Source: Hasllibacter halocynthiae
Lineage (GTDB): Bacteria; Pseudomonadota; Alphaproteobacteria; Rhodobacterales; Rhodobacteraceae
Reading direction: 5' to 3'
Assembly (NCBI RefSeq): GCF_003003095.1
Contig: NZ_PVTT01000001.1
Coordinates: 1,302,001-1,366,000 of the forward strand
Length of the DNA: 64,000 bases
Of the stretch, positions 53,616 through 62,810 are shown piece after piece. Position 1 is the first letter of the stretch, and each line of letters starts with the position of its first letter. The notes below the pieces were generated by a model that was not told where the DNA came from, made no database searches, and saw only the letters and a program-made list of their open reading frames with translations. Both the position numbers and the translations under genes were made by a program.

Positions 53616-54477
53616 CGGCGCGCCGATCGACCGGCAGGGCGGGAATGTCCGGCACCAGCCCGGACTTCTTCAACTGCCCCAGCATGACGCGGGTGTAGCG
53701 CGCGGGCAGCATGCGCGACATCCAGTCCATCACGCTCGCGTCGCGGCCGATCAGGATGCGCTCGCGCTTGGCCCTGATGCCCGCGACGACGACCTCCGCC
53801 GCGCGCTCGGGCGAGATGACGAGGTTCTTGGCGAAGTTCGCCTTGTCCGCCTCGCGCTCCTCGGCGGTGCGGCTGCCTGCCGCGATGGCGTTGTCCGAGA
53901 TGGCCGTCGCGATGCCGCCCGGGAAGACCGTCGAGACGGTGAGGCCCGGATAGTAGGCGCGGGCTTCCATCCTCAACGCCTCGGAGAAGCCGCGCACGGC
54001 GAACTTGGAGGCGCAATAGGCGCCCTGAAGGCCGACTGCCGTCAGCCCGAAGGTGGACGAGGTGTTGACCACCGTCGCTTCCGGTCGGGCGATGAGATCG
54101 GACAGGAAGGTCTGCGTGCCGTGGAAGACCCCCATGAAGTTCACGTCCATGACGCGTTCCATGTCGACGGCGCGCATGTGCTGCACGGTGACGGCCTCGT
54201 GTGCGATGCCGGCGTTGTTGACGACGGCATCGACCGTGCCGAAGCGCTCGAGCACCTCGCCGCGGAAGTCGTCCCAGGCCAGGCGGTCGGCCACGGAGAA
54301 GGCGGCGGCGAGCACGTCGGCGTTGCCGAGCATGCGGCGCGTCTTCTCGAGCCCGTCGGCGTCGCGGTCGACGAGGGCGAGGCGTACGCCCTCGTCCGCG
54401 AGCGCGACGGCGAGCGCGCGGCCGATGCCGGAGGACGCGCCCGTGAGGACGAAGACCTTGTGGGACAGCTGCTTCAT
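53608..54477 (-). CDS. Short-chain dehydrogenase/reductase
   Basis: A 289-residue SDR with cofactor motif TGASSGIGRALA, Asp-containing VDRD after strand 2 (suggesting NAD preference), NNAGIAHEAV and catalytic SSTFGLTAVGLQGAYCASK. The long C-terminus (LPARYTRVMLGQLKKSGLV) is like SDRs acting on hydrophobic substrates. ATG at 54477 overlaps the MFS stop (ATGA). Second gene of the operon. Confidence 0.86.
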   Translation of the reverse strand: MKQLSHKVFVLTGASSGIGRALAVALADEGVRLALVDRDADGLEKTRRMLGNADVLAAAFSVADRLAWDDFRGEVLERFGTVDAVVNNAGIAHEAVTVQHMRAVDMERVMDVNFMGVFHGTQTFLSDLIARPEATVVNTSSTFGLTAVGLQGAYCASKFAVRGFSEALRMEARAYYPGLTVSTVFPGGIATAISDNAIAAGSRTAEEREADKANFAKNLVISPERAAEVVVAGIRAKRERILIGRDASVMDWMSRMLPARYTRVMLGQLKKSGLVPDIPALPVDRRAGG

Positions 54478-55862
54478 GCCAGGACGTTCCGTGCGGTGGT
54501 GCCGGCCCTTGCCCGCGCCTGCATAGCGCGGGTGATGGGATAGCCGATGCAGAGCAGGATCGTAACGACGAGGATGGCGAGCGGGATCGGCCCCGTCATC
54601 CAGACGAAGGCGGCGAGCGTGCCTTCGGCCTGCACGGCCCGGCCTGCCTGGTGGTCGAAGATGGCCAGCATGATGGCGTTCCAGAACACGGCGAGGGAGC
54701 CCGCCATCTTCTGCGTGAAGATGAAGACGGCATAGACCAGCCCCTCGCGCGGGGCGCCGTGCGTCTGGGCATCCATGTCGACCGCGTCGGGCAGCATGGC
54801 CCAGGGAAAAAGGTTGATGGCCGAGATGCCGATGCCCGAGAGCGCGCAGATGCCGATCAGGAACGGCGTCATGCTGGCACGCGGAACGAAGGGCACGAGC
54901 GCAAGGAACAGGCAGTAGATCGCGCAGCCGAGGATCATGGCGCGATGCTTGCCCATGCGCTTGCCGATCGAGGCCCAGGCGGGAAAGCACAAGATCGAGA
55001 GCAGGAAGATGCCGCCCAGGATCGGCGCCTGCGCGGACCCCGGCAGGCCGACCCACGATTCCAGGTAGAACGGCACCATGGATTGCACGATGAGCGTCGC
55101 CAGCACCGACGTGCCGAAGATGGCGATGACCCGCCCGTAGCCCGGCGTCGCGAAGAGGCTGCGCACGTCGGCGCCCAGCGGCCTGACCGGCGGCGCGGGG
55201 CTTGGCTGCGCATCGGGGATGGCGAACAGGAACGGCAGGTAGGACAGGATCCCCAATACCGCGAACAGGGCTGCCGTCGCGATCCAGCCGAAGGCCGGCG
55301 TCGCCGCCAGCTCCTCGACCCCGGTGAAGCCGATTACCAGCGCCGGCGTGATCGCGATGGCGACGAGCACCGAGACGAAGATGAAGATCATGTTGATGGA
55401 GACCTGGCCCGTGCGCGCGTCGTAGTCCGGCACGAGGTCCGGCAGCAGGGCGATGCGCGGGATCGAGACCAACGTGTAGAAGAACGAGAACAGCATAAAT
55501 CCGCCCGTCGCCAACGCGAACTTCAGGACCGTCGGCTCGACCAGCGCGGGCAGGACCCAGATGCTCACGTAGGCGAGCGCCGTCGGCACGAGCGCCCAGC
55601 GGATCGCGGGGATGCGTCCGACCGTATGGCGCATGCGGTCCGACCACCGCCCCACCAACGGATCGAGCACGGCGTCGAACAGCCGCCCGGCCAGGAAGGC
55701 GATGCCCGCCAGCAGCGGGGAAAGGCCGGCGACGTTGACGAGGAAATAGAGCAGCCACGAGTTGATCGCGACGAAGGCGAGCGCGAGCCCGACCTCCGGC
55801 GTGCCGAAGGCCAGCTTCTGCCCAAAGCGCAAGCCGCGGGCCCTCCCCCCCTCATCCTTCAC
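54474..55862 (-). CDS. MFS/GPH-family cation symporter
   Basis: A 462-residue transporter with twelve membrane segments. The glycoside-pentoside-hexuronide (GPH) signature is clear: FLAGRLFDAVLDPLVGRWSDRMRHTVGRIPAIRWALVPTALA, and later INLFPWAMLPDAVDMDAQTHGAPREGLVYAVFIFTQKMAGSLA. GPH proteins take up glycosides or other polar organics with Na+ or H+; relatives are found in steroid and terpenoid catabolic clusters. GTG at 55862 with GGAGGGG before it. First gene of the operon. Confidence 0.9.
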   Translation of the reverse strand: MKDEGGRARGLRFGQKLAFGTPEVGLALAFVAINSWLLYFLVNVAGLSPLLAGIAFLAGRLFDAVLDPLVGRWSDRMRHTVGRIPAIRWALVPTALAYVSIWVLPALVEPTVLKFALATGGFMLFSFFYTLVSIPRIALLPDLVPDYDARTGQVSINMIFIFVSVLVAIAITPALVIGFTGVEELAATPAFGWIATAALFAVLGILSYLPFLFAIPDAQPSPAPPVRPLGADVRSLFATPGYGRVIAIFGTSVLATLIVQSMVPFYLESWVGLPGSAQAPILGGIFLLSILCFPAWASIGKRMGKHRAMILGCAIYCLFLALVPFVPRASMTPFLIGICALSGIGISAINLFPWAMLPDAVDMDAQTHGAPREGLVYAVFIFTQKMAGSLAVFWNAIMLAIFDHQAGRAVQAEGTLAAFVWMTGPIPLAILVVTILLCIGYPITRAMQARARAGTTARNVLA

Positions 55863-55889
55863 GTCGCGCCCCTCCCAAGCCGCTCCTCT

Positions 55890-55911
55890 GACATGATAGG
55901 TCTATCATATC
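55890..55911. promoter_or_regulatory. 22-bp palindrome upstream of the GPH transporter operon
   Basis: A perfect 16-bp core ATGATAG-GT-CTATCAT (55893-55908) extends to 22 bp with one mismatched pair. It lies 28 bp before the GTG start, where a TetR-type repressor would block transcription. The symmetry is far above background for this GC-rich DNA. The TetR gene at the far end of the same operon is the obvious candidate to bind it. Confidence 0.75.
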
Positions 55912-56204
55912 TTCGCTGGCAAGAGCCGCGGATCACCATGAGGGCGGGACCTCTTCCGGTGATCGCACGCGGCGAAGGTTGCGCCTTGCGCATTTCCGAT
56001 GGAACGACGCCTTGGCGACCCGGCCTGCTTCTTCGTGAACACCCCTTCCCCGTCATCGACGGCAGCGGAAGGCATGCCACTCAACCGCTCTAGTTTTATG
56101 GGCCGCTGGCCGTGAGAGGACGAGCGCGGCATTCATGGGAGGTGCATGAGCGGGCGGTTCGGATGCTATGTACGTACGCATCGCGGTCCGCTGCGGTTCG
56201 ATCC
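55912..56204. other. Intergenic region before the IS3 remnant
   Basis: About 290 bp with no recognisable gene. Short open frames have no family resemblance. It separates the GPH transporter promoter from the transposase debris. Confidence 0.35.
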
Positions 56205-57245
56205 CTGAGCTGCTCCTCGCAAATCGAACACTGAGGGAGCTATGATCCGAGGCCGTCCTGGTCTTCGGGAAGGGGACGGACGAGATGGCGAGGAGGAAGC
56301 GGCACGCGGCTGCGTTCAAGGCGAAGGTGGCGCTGAAGGGCGAGCAGGCGGTGGCGGCGCTGGCCAAATGGTTCGAGGTGCATCCGACGCCGATCCACCA
56401 GTGGAGCGAGCCTTGCCCGCCATCGGTCCTAGGACATCGGCGATCGCGCTGCTGGAGGGGGCGTCCGGCGTGTTCGAGAAGGGCGCTGCGAGCAAGGCGC
56501 CCGAGGTCGACGCCGAAACGGTGCGCGAGCCGCACGCCAAGATCGTGAGGCAAGGCCCCGAACGCCATAGGTCCGAGAGAGGGGCCGAACGCGGTCGCGA
56601 ACGATCCCCCAGGGCTTTTGCGGGCCCACCAGACCCACGGTCTCCTTCGATGTCGCGAAAGCCCAAGCCCTGGGGCGGGACGCGAGACGCGGGATGGTCG
56701 AGAGGGGGCGCCCGCAGCTGTCGGTCGCCGCGCAATGCCGGCTGCTGTCGATTCCGCGATCCACGTTCTACCGCCGCCCGGCGGGCGAGACGGCCGAGAA
56801 CCTCGCGCTGACGCGGATCATCGACCGCCAGTTCATGGAGGCGCCGTTCCACGAAGTGCGACGGATGACCTGGCATCCAAGGAACAAAAGCTACGCGGTG
56901 GGCTCCAAGCGCGTGCGGCGCCTGATGCGGCTGATGGGCCTGATGCCGACCTACCAGAAGCCGAACACAAGCCGCCTGGCGGAGGGACGCCAGCCGTATC
57001 CCTACCTGCTGCGGGGCTCGGCGATCGACCGCGCGAACCAGGTCTGGTGCGCCGACATCACCTACCTCCCGATGCGGCGGGGCTTCCTCTCCTCGGTTGC
57101 GATCATGGACTGGCACAACCGGCGCGTGCTGTCTTGGCGGTCGTCGAACACGCTGGAAGCGGAGTTCTGCGCCGATGCGCTCGACGAGGCCGCTGGCCTG
57201 GTCTCGACTCGACGTCATGACAACGGGCGACCGCTCTATTCGTAG
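56205..57245 (+). mobile_element. IS3-family element remnant with broken orfA and truncated orfB
   Basis: TGAGCTGCTCCTCGC at 56205 looks like an element end. OrfA starts at 56285 (MARRKRHAAAFKAKVALKGE), loses frame near 56405 and continues in the next frame (LLEGASGVFEKGAASKAPEVD) to about 56545. OrfB runs from about 56694 (VAAQCRLLSIPRSTFYRRP) through NQVWCADITYLPMRRGFL, which holds the first catalytic Asp. It ends at 57245 before the second Asp and the Glu. No right end is seen. The element cannot transpose. Confidence 0.85.
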
Positions 57246-57333
57246 CTCGACCGCAACGGCATTCGCGCGAGCCCTTGGCCCCGACGGGCAACGGGGCGTA
57301 GATAGTCATCGTCCCGGACCTGTGAGTGCCCCG

Positions 57334-58200
57334 ATGCGACGCAAAGGCATCATCCTCGCCGGCGGCTCCGGCACGCGGCTCTACCCCATCACGCTCGGGG
57401 TCTCGAAGCAGCTTCTGCCGATCTACGACAAGCCGATGATCTACTACCCGCTGACCGTCCTCATGCTGGCGGGCATCCGCGAGATCTGCGTCATCACCAC
57501 CCCCCATGACCAGGCGCAGTTCCAGCGCATGTTGGGCGACGGCTCCCAATGGGGGATCGCGCTCGACTACGTCGTGCAGGAAAAGCCCGAGGGGTTGGCC
57601 CAGGCCTATATGCTGGCCGAGGATTTCCTCGACGGCGCGCCCTCCGCCATGGTGCTCGGCGACAACATCTTCTTCGGACACGGCCTGCCCGAGCTGATGG
57701 CCCGCGCGGCGCCCGAGGGCGCGACCGTGTTCGGATACCGCGTCGCCGACCCGGAGCGCTACGGCGTGGTGGCCTTCCGCAGGGACGGCTCGGTGCAGGA
57801 CATCATCGAAAAGCCCTCTGAGCCGCCCTCGAACTACGCCGTCACCGGCCTCTACTTCCTGGACGGTACCGCCCCTGCCCGTGCCAGGACGGTTCGCCCA
57901 TCCAAGCGCGGCGAGCTGGAGATCACCACCCTGCTTGGGACATACCTCGCCGACGGCACGCTGAAGGTGGAGCGGATGGGCCGTGGTTACGCATGGCTCG
58001 ACACCGGCACCCACACCTCCCTCCTCGACGCGGGCAATTTCGTCCGCACGCTGGAGAAGCGGCAGGGCATGCTCGCAGGCTCGCCCGACGAGATCGCCTA
58101 CGAACAGGGCTGGATCGACGCCGCCGCCCTCGACGAGCGCGCGAGGATGTTCGGCAAGACCGATTACGGCCGCTATCTCGCCGAATTGAGGCGAGAGTGA
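57334..58200 (+). CDS. rfbA: Glucose-1-phosphate thymidylyltransferase
   Basis: A 288-residue nucleotidyltransferase making dTDP-glucose from glucose-1-phosphate and dTTP, first step of dTDP-rhamnose synthesis. Seen: KGIILAGGSGTRLYPITLGVSKQLLPIYDKPMIYYPL, VLGDNIFFGHGL, EKPSEPPSNYAVTGLYF and GYAWLDTGTHTSL. The partners rfbB, C and D are not in the window. It begins about 90 bp after the dead IS3 element, so rearrangement may have cut an rml operon. ATG at 57334; a GTG four codons earlier is possible. Confidence 0.95.
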   Translation: MRRKGIILAGGSGTRLYPITLGVSKQLLPIYDKPMIYYPLTVLMLAGIREICVITTPHDQAQFQRMLGDGSQWGIALDYVVQEKPEGLAQAYMLAEDFLDGAPSAMVLGDNIFFGHGLPELMARAAPEGATVFGYRVADPERYGVVAFRRDGSVQDIIEKPSEPPSNYAVTGLYFLDGTAPARARTVRPSKRGELEITTLLGTYLADGTLKVERMGRGYAWLDTGTHTSLLDAGNFVRTLEKRQGMLAGSPDEIAYEQGWIDAAALDERARMFGKTDYGRYLAELRRE

Positions 58201-58697
58201 TCGCGAACGGGTGGGTCGGTTCTGGTTTGCCGGACGCCGGGCGGTTAAGGCCATGCGCTCTGTCGCTGCGCCACGACCTGTACGTGACGAGGCGCAGCGG
58301 CTTGGCTGGGGACATGGTCCCAATCGGCTGATTCCGGCTTCGAAACCGGCTGGCATCGACATGCAGGACGGAAGGTCCGGCGAAGGATGGCCCGTTTTCG
58401 CGAATGGGTTCGGCCGAGGGGCGAGAGCCTCCGGCCGGCGGGGCGAGGCCGTGCGGCAACCCCTTAGCGGGCAAGTGGCAGATGCCGTCTTCCCACCCGC
58501 CGGTGCCGTACCGCGATGCCTGCGGCAGACGCGGAATGGCCCCTCCCGCCGACCCCTGGTCCCGAGGGTGCGGTCCGCGACGTGACGTCATATGACCGCC
58601 AGCCGATGCGGCACGCGACAGGGCCACCCCGTTCCGTCCTATCCTTCCCCACGCGGACCCGAGGGAGCGGGAGCCGCCAATAAAAGGGAGGAACAAC
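58201..58697. other. Intergenic region upstream of the lipase gene
   Basis: 497 bp without a recognisable gene. It should hold the lipase promoter. A TGACGTCA palindrome occurs at 58583-58590 and a clear GGGAGGA ribosome site precedes the lipase ATG. Nothing else stands out. Confidence 0.4.
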
Positions 58698-60506
58698 ATG
58701 GGAATGTTCGACTATCGTGGCCTCGGATCGGCTGCCGCGGCCGACCTCGCGGGACTGACGCTAGCGCTTGCGACCGCGCCCGCGCCGGGTAACGCCTCGG
58801 AGGGGGGGGACACGGTCAGGGGGAGTTGGCAGCGCGTCGGACCGGAGGCGCTCGGCCTCGGGCCGGAGGCGAAGGACGCAGCCGGCTACTACATCGTCGA
58901 GAGCCCGATCACCGGCGCCGCGCCGGGCGGCCCGCAGGCCGACATCTGGGAGGAGCGCGACGCGCAGGGCGCCGTCATCCGTCTCGCGGTGAGCTTTCCG
59001 GGAACGAACGCTCCGGTGGACATCGTCGATTACCTGCAGCTCAGCTCCGGAGAGATCACAGGGAACTTCGAGCCGTTGCTGGAAGCGGTGAGAGGATATG
59101 CCGAGGCGAACGCCGTCGCGGCCCAGGACGTCATCGTCACGGGGTTCTCCCTCGGGGCGGGCTACATGAACCTCGTGGCACGGGGGGCGGACGACCTTGC
59201 CGGTGGGTTCTTCGCCGATAGCCTCTTCGTCGGCCACGCGGTGCCGCGCACCTTCGAGGGAGGCGGCGGTCGCGTGTTGAACGTCGGCTTCGAGAACGAC
59301 GTGGTGCACCGGGCGGCGGGAGATTTCGATACGTTGCTCGAAGCGGTCCTCGCTGCGCCGGGCTTGGTCGGCCAAGACTACGCCCTGACCTCCTCGACCG
59401 ACAACTTGGTCCTCTTCGGAGATGACTACGCCTCGCCCCTGTGGCCCTTCGGGGACTTCGCGCTCTACAACATCCTGGGTGGCTGGGGCGCGCATCTCCA
59501 GATGATCGGGACCGACGCGGTGGACCGGATAGCCGGATCCGCGTTCTACGACCTAACCGAGCGCGACAGCCTGGTCATCGTGTCGAACCTGTCGGACGGC
59601 GCGCGGGGGCGGACCTGGGTCGAGGATCTGCATCGCCCGTCGGATGGGCAGGGGCACCTGGGGGACAGCGCCTTCCTCGTGGGCACCGCGGGCGGCGACC
59701 TGCTGCGCGGAAACGTTGGGAACGACTACATCGACGGCGGCGCGGGCGACGACCGCATCAGGACGGGGAACGGCGCCGACCGGATCGAGGGCGGCGCGGG
59801 CACCGACACCCTGGAGCTTCGCGGCACGATGGACGACTGGACGGTGGCGGCCCTCTCCGATGGAACGCTCGCGTTCGTCTCCGAGGCCCATGGCCTGAAG
59901 GTGGCTTCGGGGGTCGAGCAGGTCACCTTCCGCGACGGCGGGTTCCTGGCGTCCGACCGGACCTTCGAGGTCGAGGACGACCGGCTGGAGGACTTGGCCT
60001 TCGGAGGTTGGCTCGCCTGGCTCGACCGGAATGTGGCCTTCGAGCGGGCGACGGCGGGCGGGGCGGGTTCGGATGCGCTCTCGGGCCGCTTGGTCTTCGG
60101 CCTCGGCGGCGACGACCGCCTGAGGGCCGAAGGCGATGCGGTCCTGGTAGGTGGCGCGGGCGCGGACGACATTCGCGGAGGGGCGGGTGACGACCGCCTC
60201 TACGGCTCTGAAGGCGACGACGTCCTGATCGGAGGCGGCGGCGAGGATCTGCTGAACGGCGGGCTCGGCGACGACGTGTTCGTCTTCGACCTGCGCCTCG
60301 GCGGCGACGTCGTGATCGAAGACTTCAACCGCAGCGACGTGGAGGCCGACATGCTGCGGATCGTCGGCCCCATCGATCGTGACGATGTCCTCGACGCCGC
60401 CGAGCAGGACGCGGAAGGCGTCACGTTCACCTTCGGGACGGGCGTCCTGACCCTGCGCGACGTGACCCTGGATGAGCTTGGCGGCGACCTTCTGGTCCTC
60501 GTCTGA
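58698..60506 (+). CDS. Family I.3 lipase with RTX calcium-binding repeats
   Basis: A 602-residue secreted lipase. The start MGMFDYRGLGSAA matches Pseudomonas/Serratia family I.3 enzymes (MGVFDYKNLG). Triad: Ser151 in GFSLGAG, Asp201 in ENDVVHR and His266 in GAHLQM, with spacing close to known members. AFYDLTERDSLVIVSNLSD precedes two RTX blocks (about 338-380 and 470-535) with GGxGxDxLx repeats. The C-terminus (LTLRDVTLDELGGDLLVLV) resembles a type I secretion signal. No ABC exporter is in the window. GHSLGG is changed to GFSLGAG. Confidence 0.92.
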   Translation: MGMFDYRGLGSAAAADLAGLTLALATAPAPGNASEGGDTVRGSWQRVGPEALGLGPEAKDAAGYYIVESPITGAAPGGPQADIWEERDAQGAVIRLAVSFPGTNAPVDIVDYLQLSSGEITGNFEPLLEAVRGYAEANAVAAQDVIVTGFSLGAGYMNLVARGADDLAGGFFADSLFVGHAVPRTFEGGGGRVLNVGFENDVVHRAAGDFDTLLEAVLAAPGLVGQDYALTSSTDNLVLFGDDYASPLWPFGDFALYNILGGWGAHLQMIGTDAVDRIAGSAFYDLTERDSLVIVSNLSDGARGRTWVEDLHRPSDGQGHLGDSAFLVGTAGGDLLRGNVGNDYIDGGAGDDRIRTGNGADRIEGGAGTDTLELRGTMDDWTVAALSDGTLAFVSEAHGLKVASGVEQVTFRDGGFLASDRTFEVEDDRLEDLAFGGWLAWLDRNVAFERATAGGAGSDALSGRLVFGLGGDDRLRAEGDAVLVGGAGADDIRGGAGDDRLYGSEGDDVLIGGGGEDLLNGGLGDDVFVFDLRLGGDVVIEDFNRSDVEADMLRIVGPIDRDDVLDAAEQDAEGVTFTFGTGVLTLRDVTLDELGGDLLVLV

Positions 60507-60528
60507 GGCAAGCGGCCGGAAGGGTCTT

Positions 60529-60558
60529 GCCGGGACCGGACGGAACGTCCGGCCCGGC
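60529..60558. terminator. Strong hairpin between convergent genes
   Basis: A long GC-rich inverted repeat (core CCGGACG-GAA-CGTCCGG, 60536-60552, extended by GCCGGG/CCCGGC with one bulged A) lies between the lipase stop and the end of the convergent debranching-enzyme gene. No T tract follows, so it may be a bidirectional stem-loop that ends or protects transcripts rather than a classical terminator. Confidence 0.45.
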
Positions 60559-60581
60559 GGCCCCCGCCGCCGCGGTGCCGG

Positions 60582-62417
60582 CTAGCCTTTCGACTTCTGC
60601 TCGCTCTTCGACGCCTCGAGCGCCCAGGCCGCCTGCTCGACCCCGAGGAGCGCGGCGGCCGCCCATGCCTGCGGGATGCACGTTTCGAGATAGGGCAAGG
60701 GGGGAAGGACGCCGCGTTCGTAGCCGCCGACGAGCTCGGGCAGGCGGTGGTCGGGCAGCATGGCGGCCAAGTCGCGCAGCCCCTCCGCGACCGCCTCGAA
60801 CGGCGCCTGCAGGCCGTAGCGCGCGAGGCCCACCGCGAAGAGGCCGGTGTCGTGCGGCCAGACCGACCCGTTGTGATAGGACAGCGGTCGGTAGCGTTCC
60901 TCGCCCGTGGCGAGGGTCCGCAGCCCCCATCCGGACCAGAGGTCGTCGCGCATGAGCCGCCCGGCGACCTCGGCCGCCCTCTCCGGCGTCAGTGCACCGG
61001 CCCAGAGGAGGTGACCGGGGTTCGAGGATGCGACTTCGAGCCGCTCGCCGCCCTCGGTGAGGGCCAAGGCGTGCATCCCGATCCGGTCGGACCAGAAATG
61101 GCTGTCGATCGCCGTACGCAGTTCCGCGGCCTCTTGCCGTAGGGTACCGAATTCCCGGCCGAGCGCCTCGTTCAGGTCGGCGCCGGCATCCAGCGCGGCG
61201 GCGAGATACCCCTGCACTTCGACGACGGCGAGACGCCCGTGCGCGAGGCGCCCGTCGGCATGAGACATCGAATCGTCGCTGTCCTTCCAGGAGGTGTTGG
61301 CGAGGCCGCGCCCATGCTCGCCGGCGGGATAGCGTAGGAAGCCGTCGGGGGTGCGTTCGCTACGGCACCAGTCCAGGGCGGCGCCCCAGTGATCGGCCAA
61401 CTCGCGCGCCACGGTCGCGTCGCCCGTGACGCGCAGGTGGTCGCGCGCGAGGATCACGTAGAGCGCGGAGGCGTCGGAAGTCCCGTAGTAGCATCCGAAC
61501 GGAAGCTCCCCCGTGCGGGACAGCTCTCCCATACGGATCTCGTGCGGGATCGCGCCGGGCATCTCGCGGGTGACGGGGTCGTGTTTCGTCCCCTGGTACC
61601 GTGCGAGGCTGCGCAGGGTCGATGCCGCGAGCGAGGGTGCGAGATCCAGCACGAAGGCCGAGGTGAGAAGCGAGTCGCGGCCGAACATGGTCACGAAGTT
61701 CGGCAGCCCCGCCGCGATCCGCGGGCCGTCGGGCGAGGAGAGCAGCAGCATCTCTACGTCCTCGAAAGCCTGCCGAACCGGGGCGGATGCCGACGCGCGC
61801 GCCGCGAGGGCCCCGTCGGTCCATCCCGCTTCGGGCGCGGATGGCTGGGGCCCGGAGGCATCGGAGGCAAAGCGTGCGGCGACGCGGAGCACCTGCGCCT
61901 CGCCCGGCGCGAGGCGCAGAACCTCGTCACCGTCCCAACCCTTGAGCGTGAGGATCGTCGAGGCGCGCACCCCGTCCTGCGCCAGGTAGTCCCAGCTCCA
62001 GCCCTCCCGGCGAGGCGGATTGTATCCGATCGTTTCCCGTTCGCGGCCGCGCGTCTCGAAGATGTCGCGGAAGTCGGCCTCGGCATCCAGGCGGACGCGC
62101 ACCTCGTGGGGGACCGTATCCTCGTTGACGATCTCCAGCAGGTCGTCGAAGCCGTCCGGCCGCAGTGTCAGGATGCGGCGGGCGCGCATCTCCTGCGCGT
62201 GTTCGCGGAAGCGGCTCAGATGCCGCTCGGCGCGGGCGGACCCATCGGCACCGGCGAGGACTACGAAGTCCGGCAGGATCCAAGCGTAGCGCGACAGATG
62301 CCGCGTGTCGTCGAGGAAGAAGCCGGTGAAGCCGTCTCCATCGGGGGCGGTCCCCCCATCGGGAAGGAGCGAGGCGAAGCACCGATTGCACTTCAAGGGG
62401 AGCGAGCGAGGCGTCAT
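60582..62417 (-). CDS. Amylo-alpha-1,6-glucosidase/glycogen-debranching-type protein
   Basis: A 611-residue protein of the two-domain bacterial debranching type. The N-terminal beta domain (about 1-190, with FTGFFLDDTRHLSRYAWIL) is typical of GDE_N_bis. The C-terminal (alpha/alpha)6 toroid contains GLPNFVTMFGRDSLLTSAFV, DSDDSMSHADG and YHNGSVWPHDTGLFAVGL, matching the catalytic barrel. It probably acts on alpha-1,6 or related glucosidic bonds; the exact substrate is not fixed. ATG at 62417 precedes the conserved start; longer frame upstream is noise. Confidence 0.85.
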   Translation of the reverse strand: MTPRSLPLKCNRCFASLLPDGGTAPDGDGFTGFFLDDTRHLSRYAWILPDFVVLAGADGSARAERHLSRFREHAQEMRARRILTLRPDGFDDLLEIVNEDTVPHEVRVRLDAEADFRDIFETRGRERETIGYNPPRREGWSWDYLAQDGVRASTILTLKGWDGDEVLRLAPGEAQVLRVAARFASDASGPQPSAPEAGWTDGALAARASASAPVRQAFEDVEMLLLSSPDGPRIAAGLPNFVTMFGRDSLLTSAFVLDLAPSLAASTLRSLARYQGTKHDPVTREMPGAIPHEIRMGELSRTGELPFGCYYGTSDASALYVILARDHLRVTGDATVARELADHWGAALDWCRSERTPDGFLRYPAGEHGRGLANTSWKDSDDSMSHADGRLAHGRLAVVEVQGYLAAALDAGADLNEALGREFGTLRQEAAELRTAIDSHFWSDRIGMHALALTEGGERLEVASSNPGHLLWAGALTPERAAEVAGRLMRDDLWSGWGLRTLATGEERYRPLSYHNGSVWPHDTGLFAVGLARYGLQAPFEAVAEGLRDLAAMLPDHRLPELVGGYERGVLPPLPYLETCIPQAWAAAALLGVEQAAWALEASKSEQKSKG

Positions 62418-62810
62418 CTGATCCCTTCGGCGTTTCTGTTGGGCGTGAGGCTTTCGAGAAAGACGGGGACGATCTCGACCTGAGAGATCGGGGCCAAACG
62501 CGTCGAAAGAAAGGCCCGAGCCGAGCTCGCCTCCCCTCTCTCCTCCTCTTGGGGGGACGAGGGGATGGCCTATACCCGAGACGCCGCGGATTGCGAGGGC
62601 CATCGGAGGGCCTGCGGCGCAGGGGCGTCCCTACGACGCAGCCCCCGCGGCGGGGCGAGGCGGCCGAGGGGGCGGCGCAGAACCTCGCGGCACGCGAGGG
62701 TGCGTACGCGACGCCCGTGCCCGTCCGAAGACCTGGCGAATTCGAATCCGAGGGTTGCCGCAGGGTCATCGCGCGTTCACCATCGCCACTACAGCTTCGG
62801 GAGATGCACC
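62418..62810. other. Divergent intergenic region
   Basis: 393 bp between the debranching-type gene and the gamma-glutamyltransferase gene. It should hold both promoters. I see no gene or RNA; an AT-richer stretch at about 62440-62480 is the likeliest promoter for the minus-strand gene. Confidence 0.35.

Noticed and set aside
58583-58590. TGACGTCA palindrome as a specific regulator site
   Set aside because: An 8-bp palindrome is expected by chance in 64 kb and it lies over 100 bp from the lipase start with no matching regulator.
58201-58697. Possible small genes between rfbA and the lipase gene
   Set aside because: Several short frames exist in both strands but none has a ribosome site with a sensible start or resembles a known protein.
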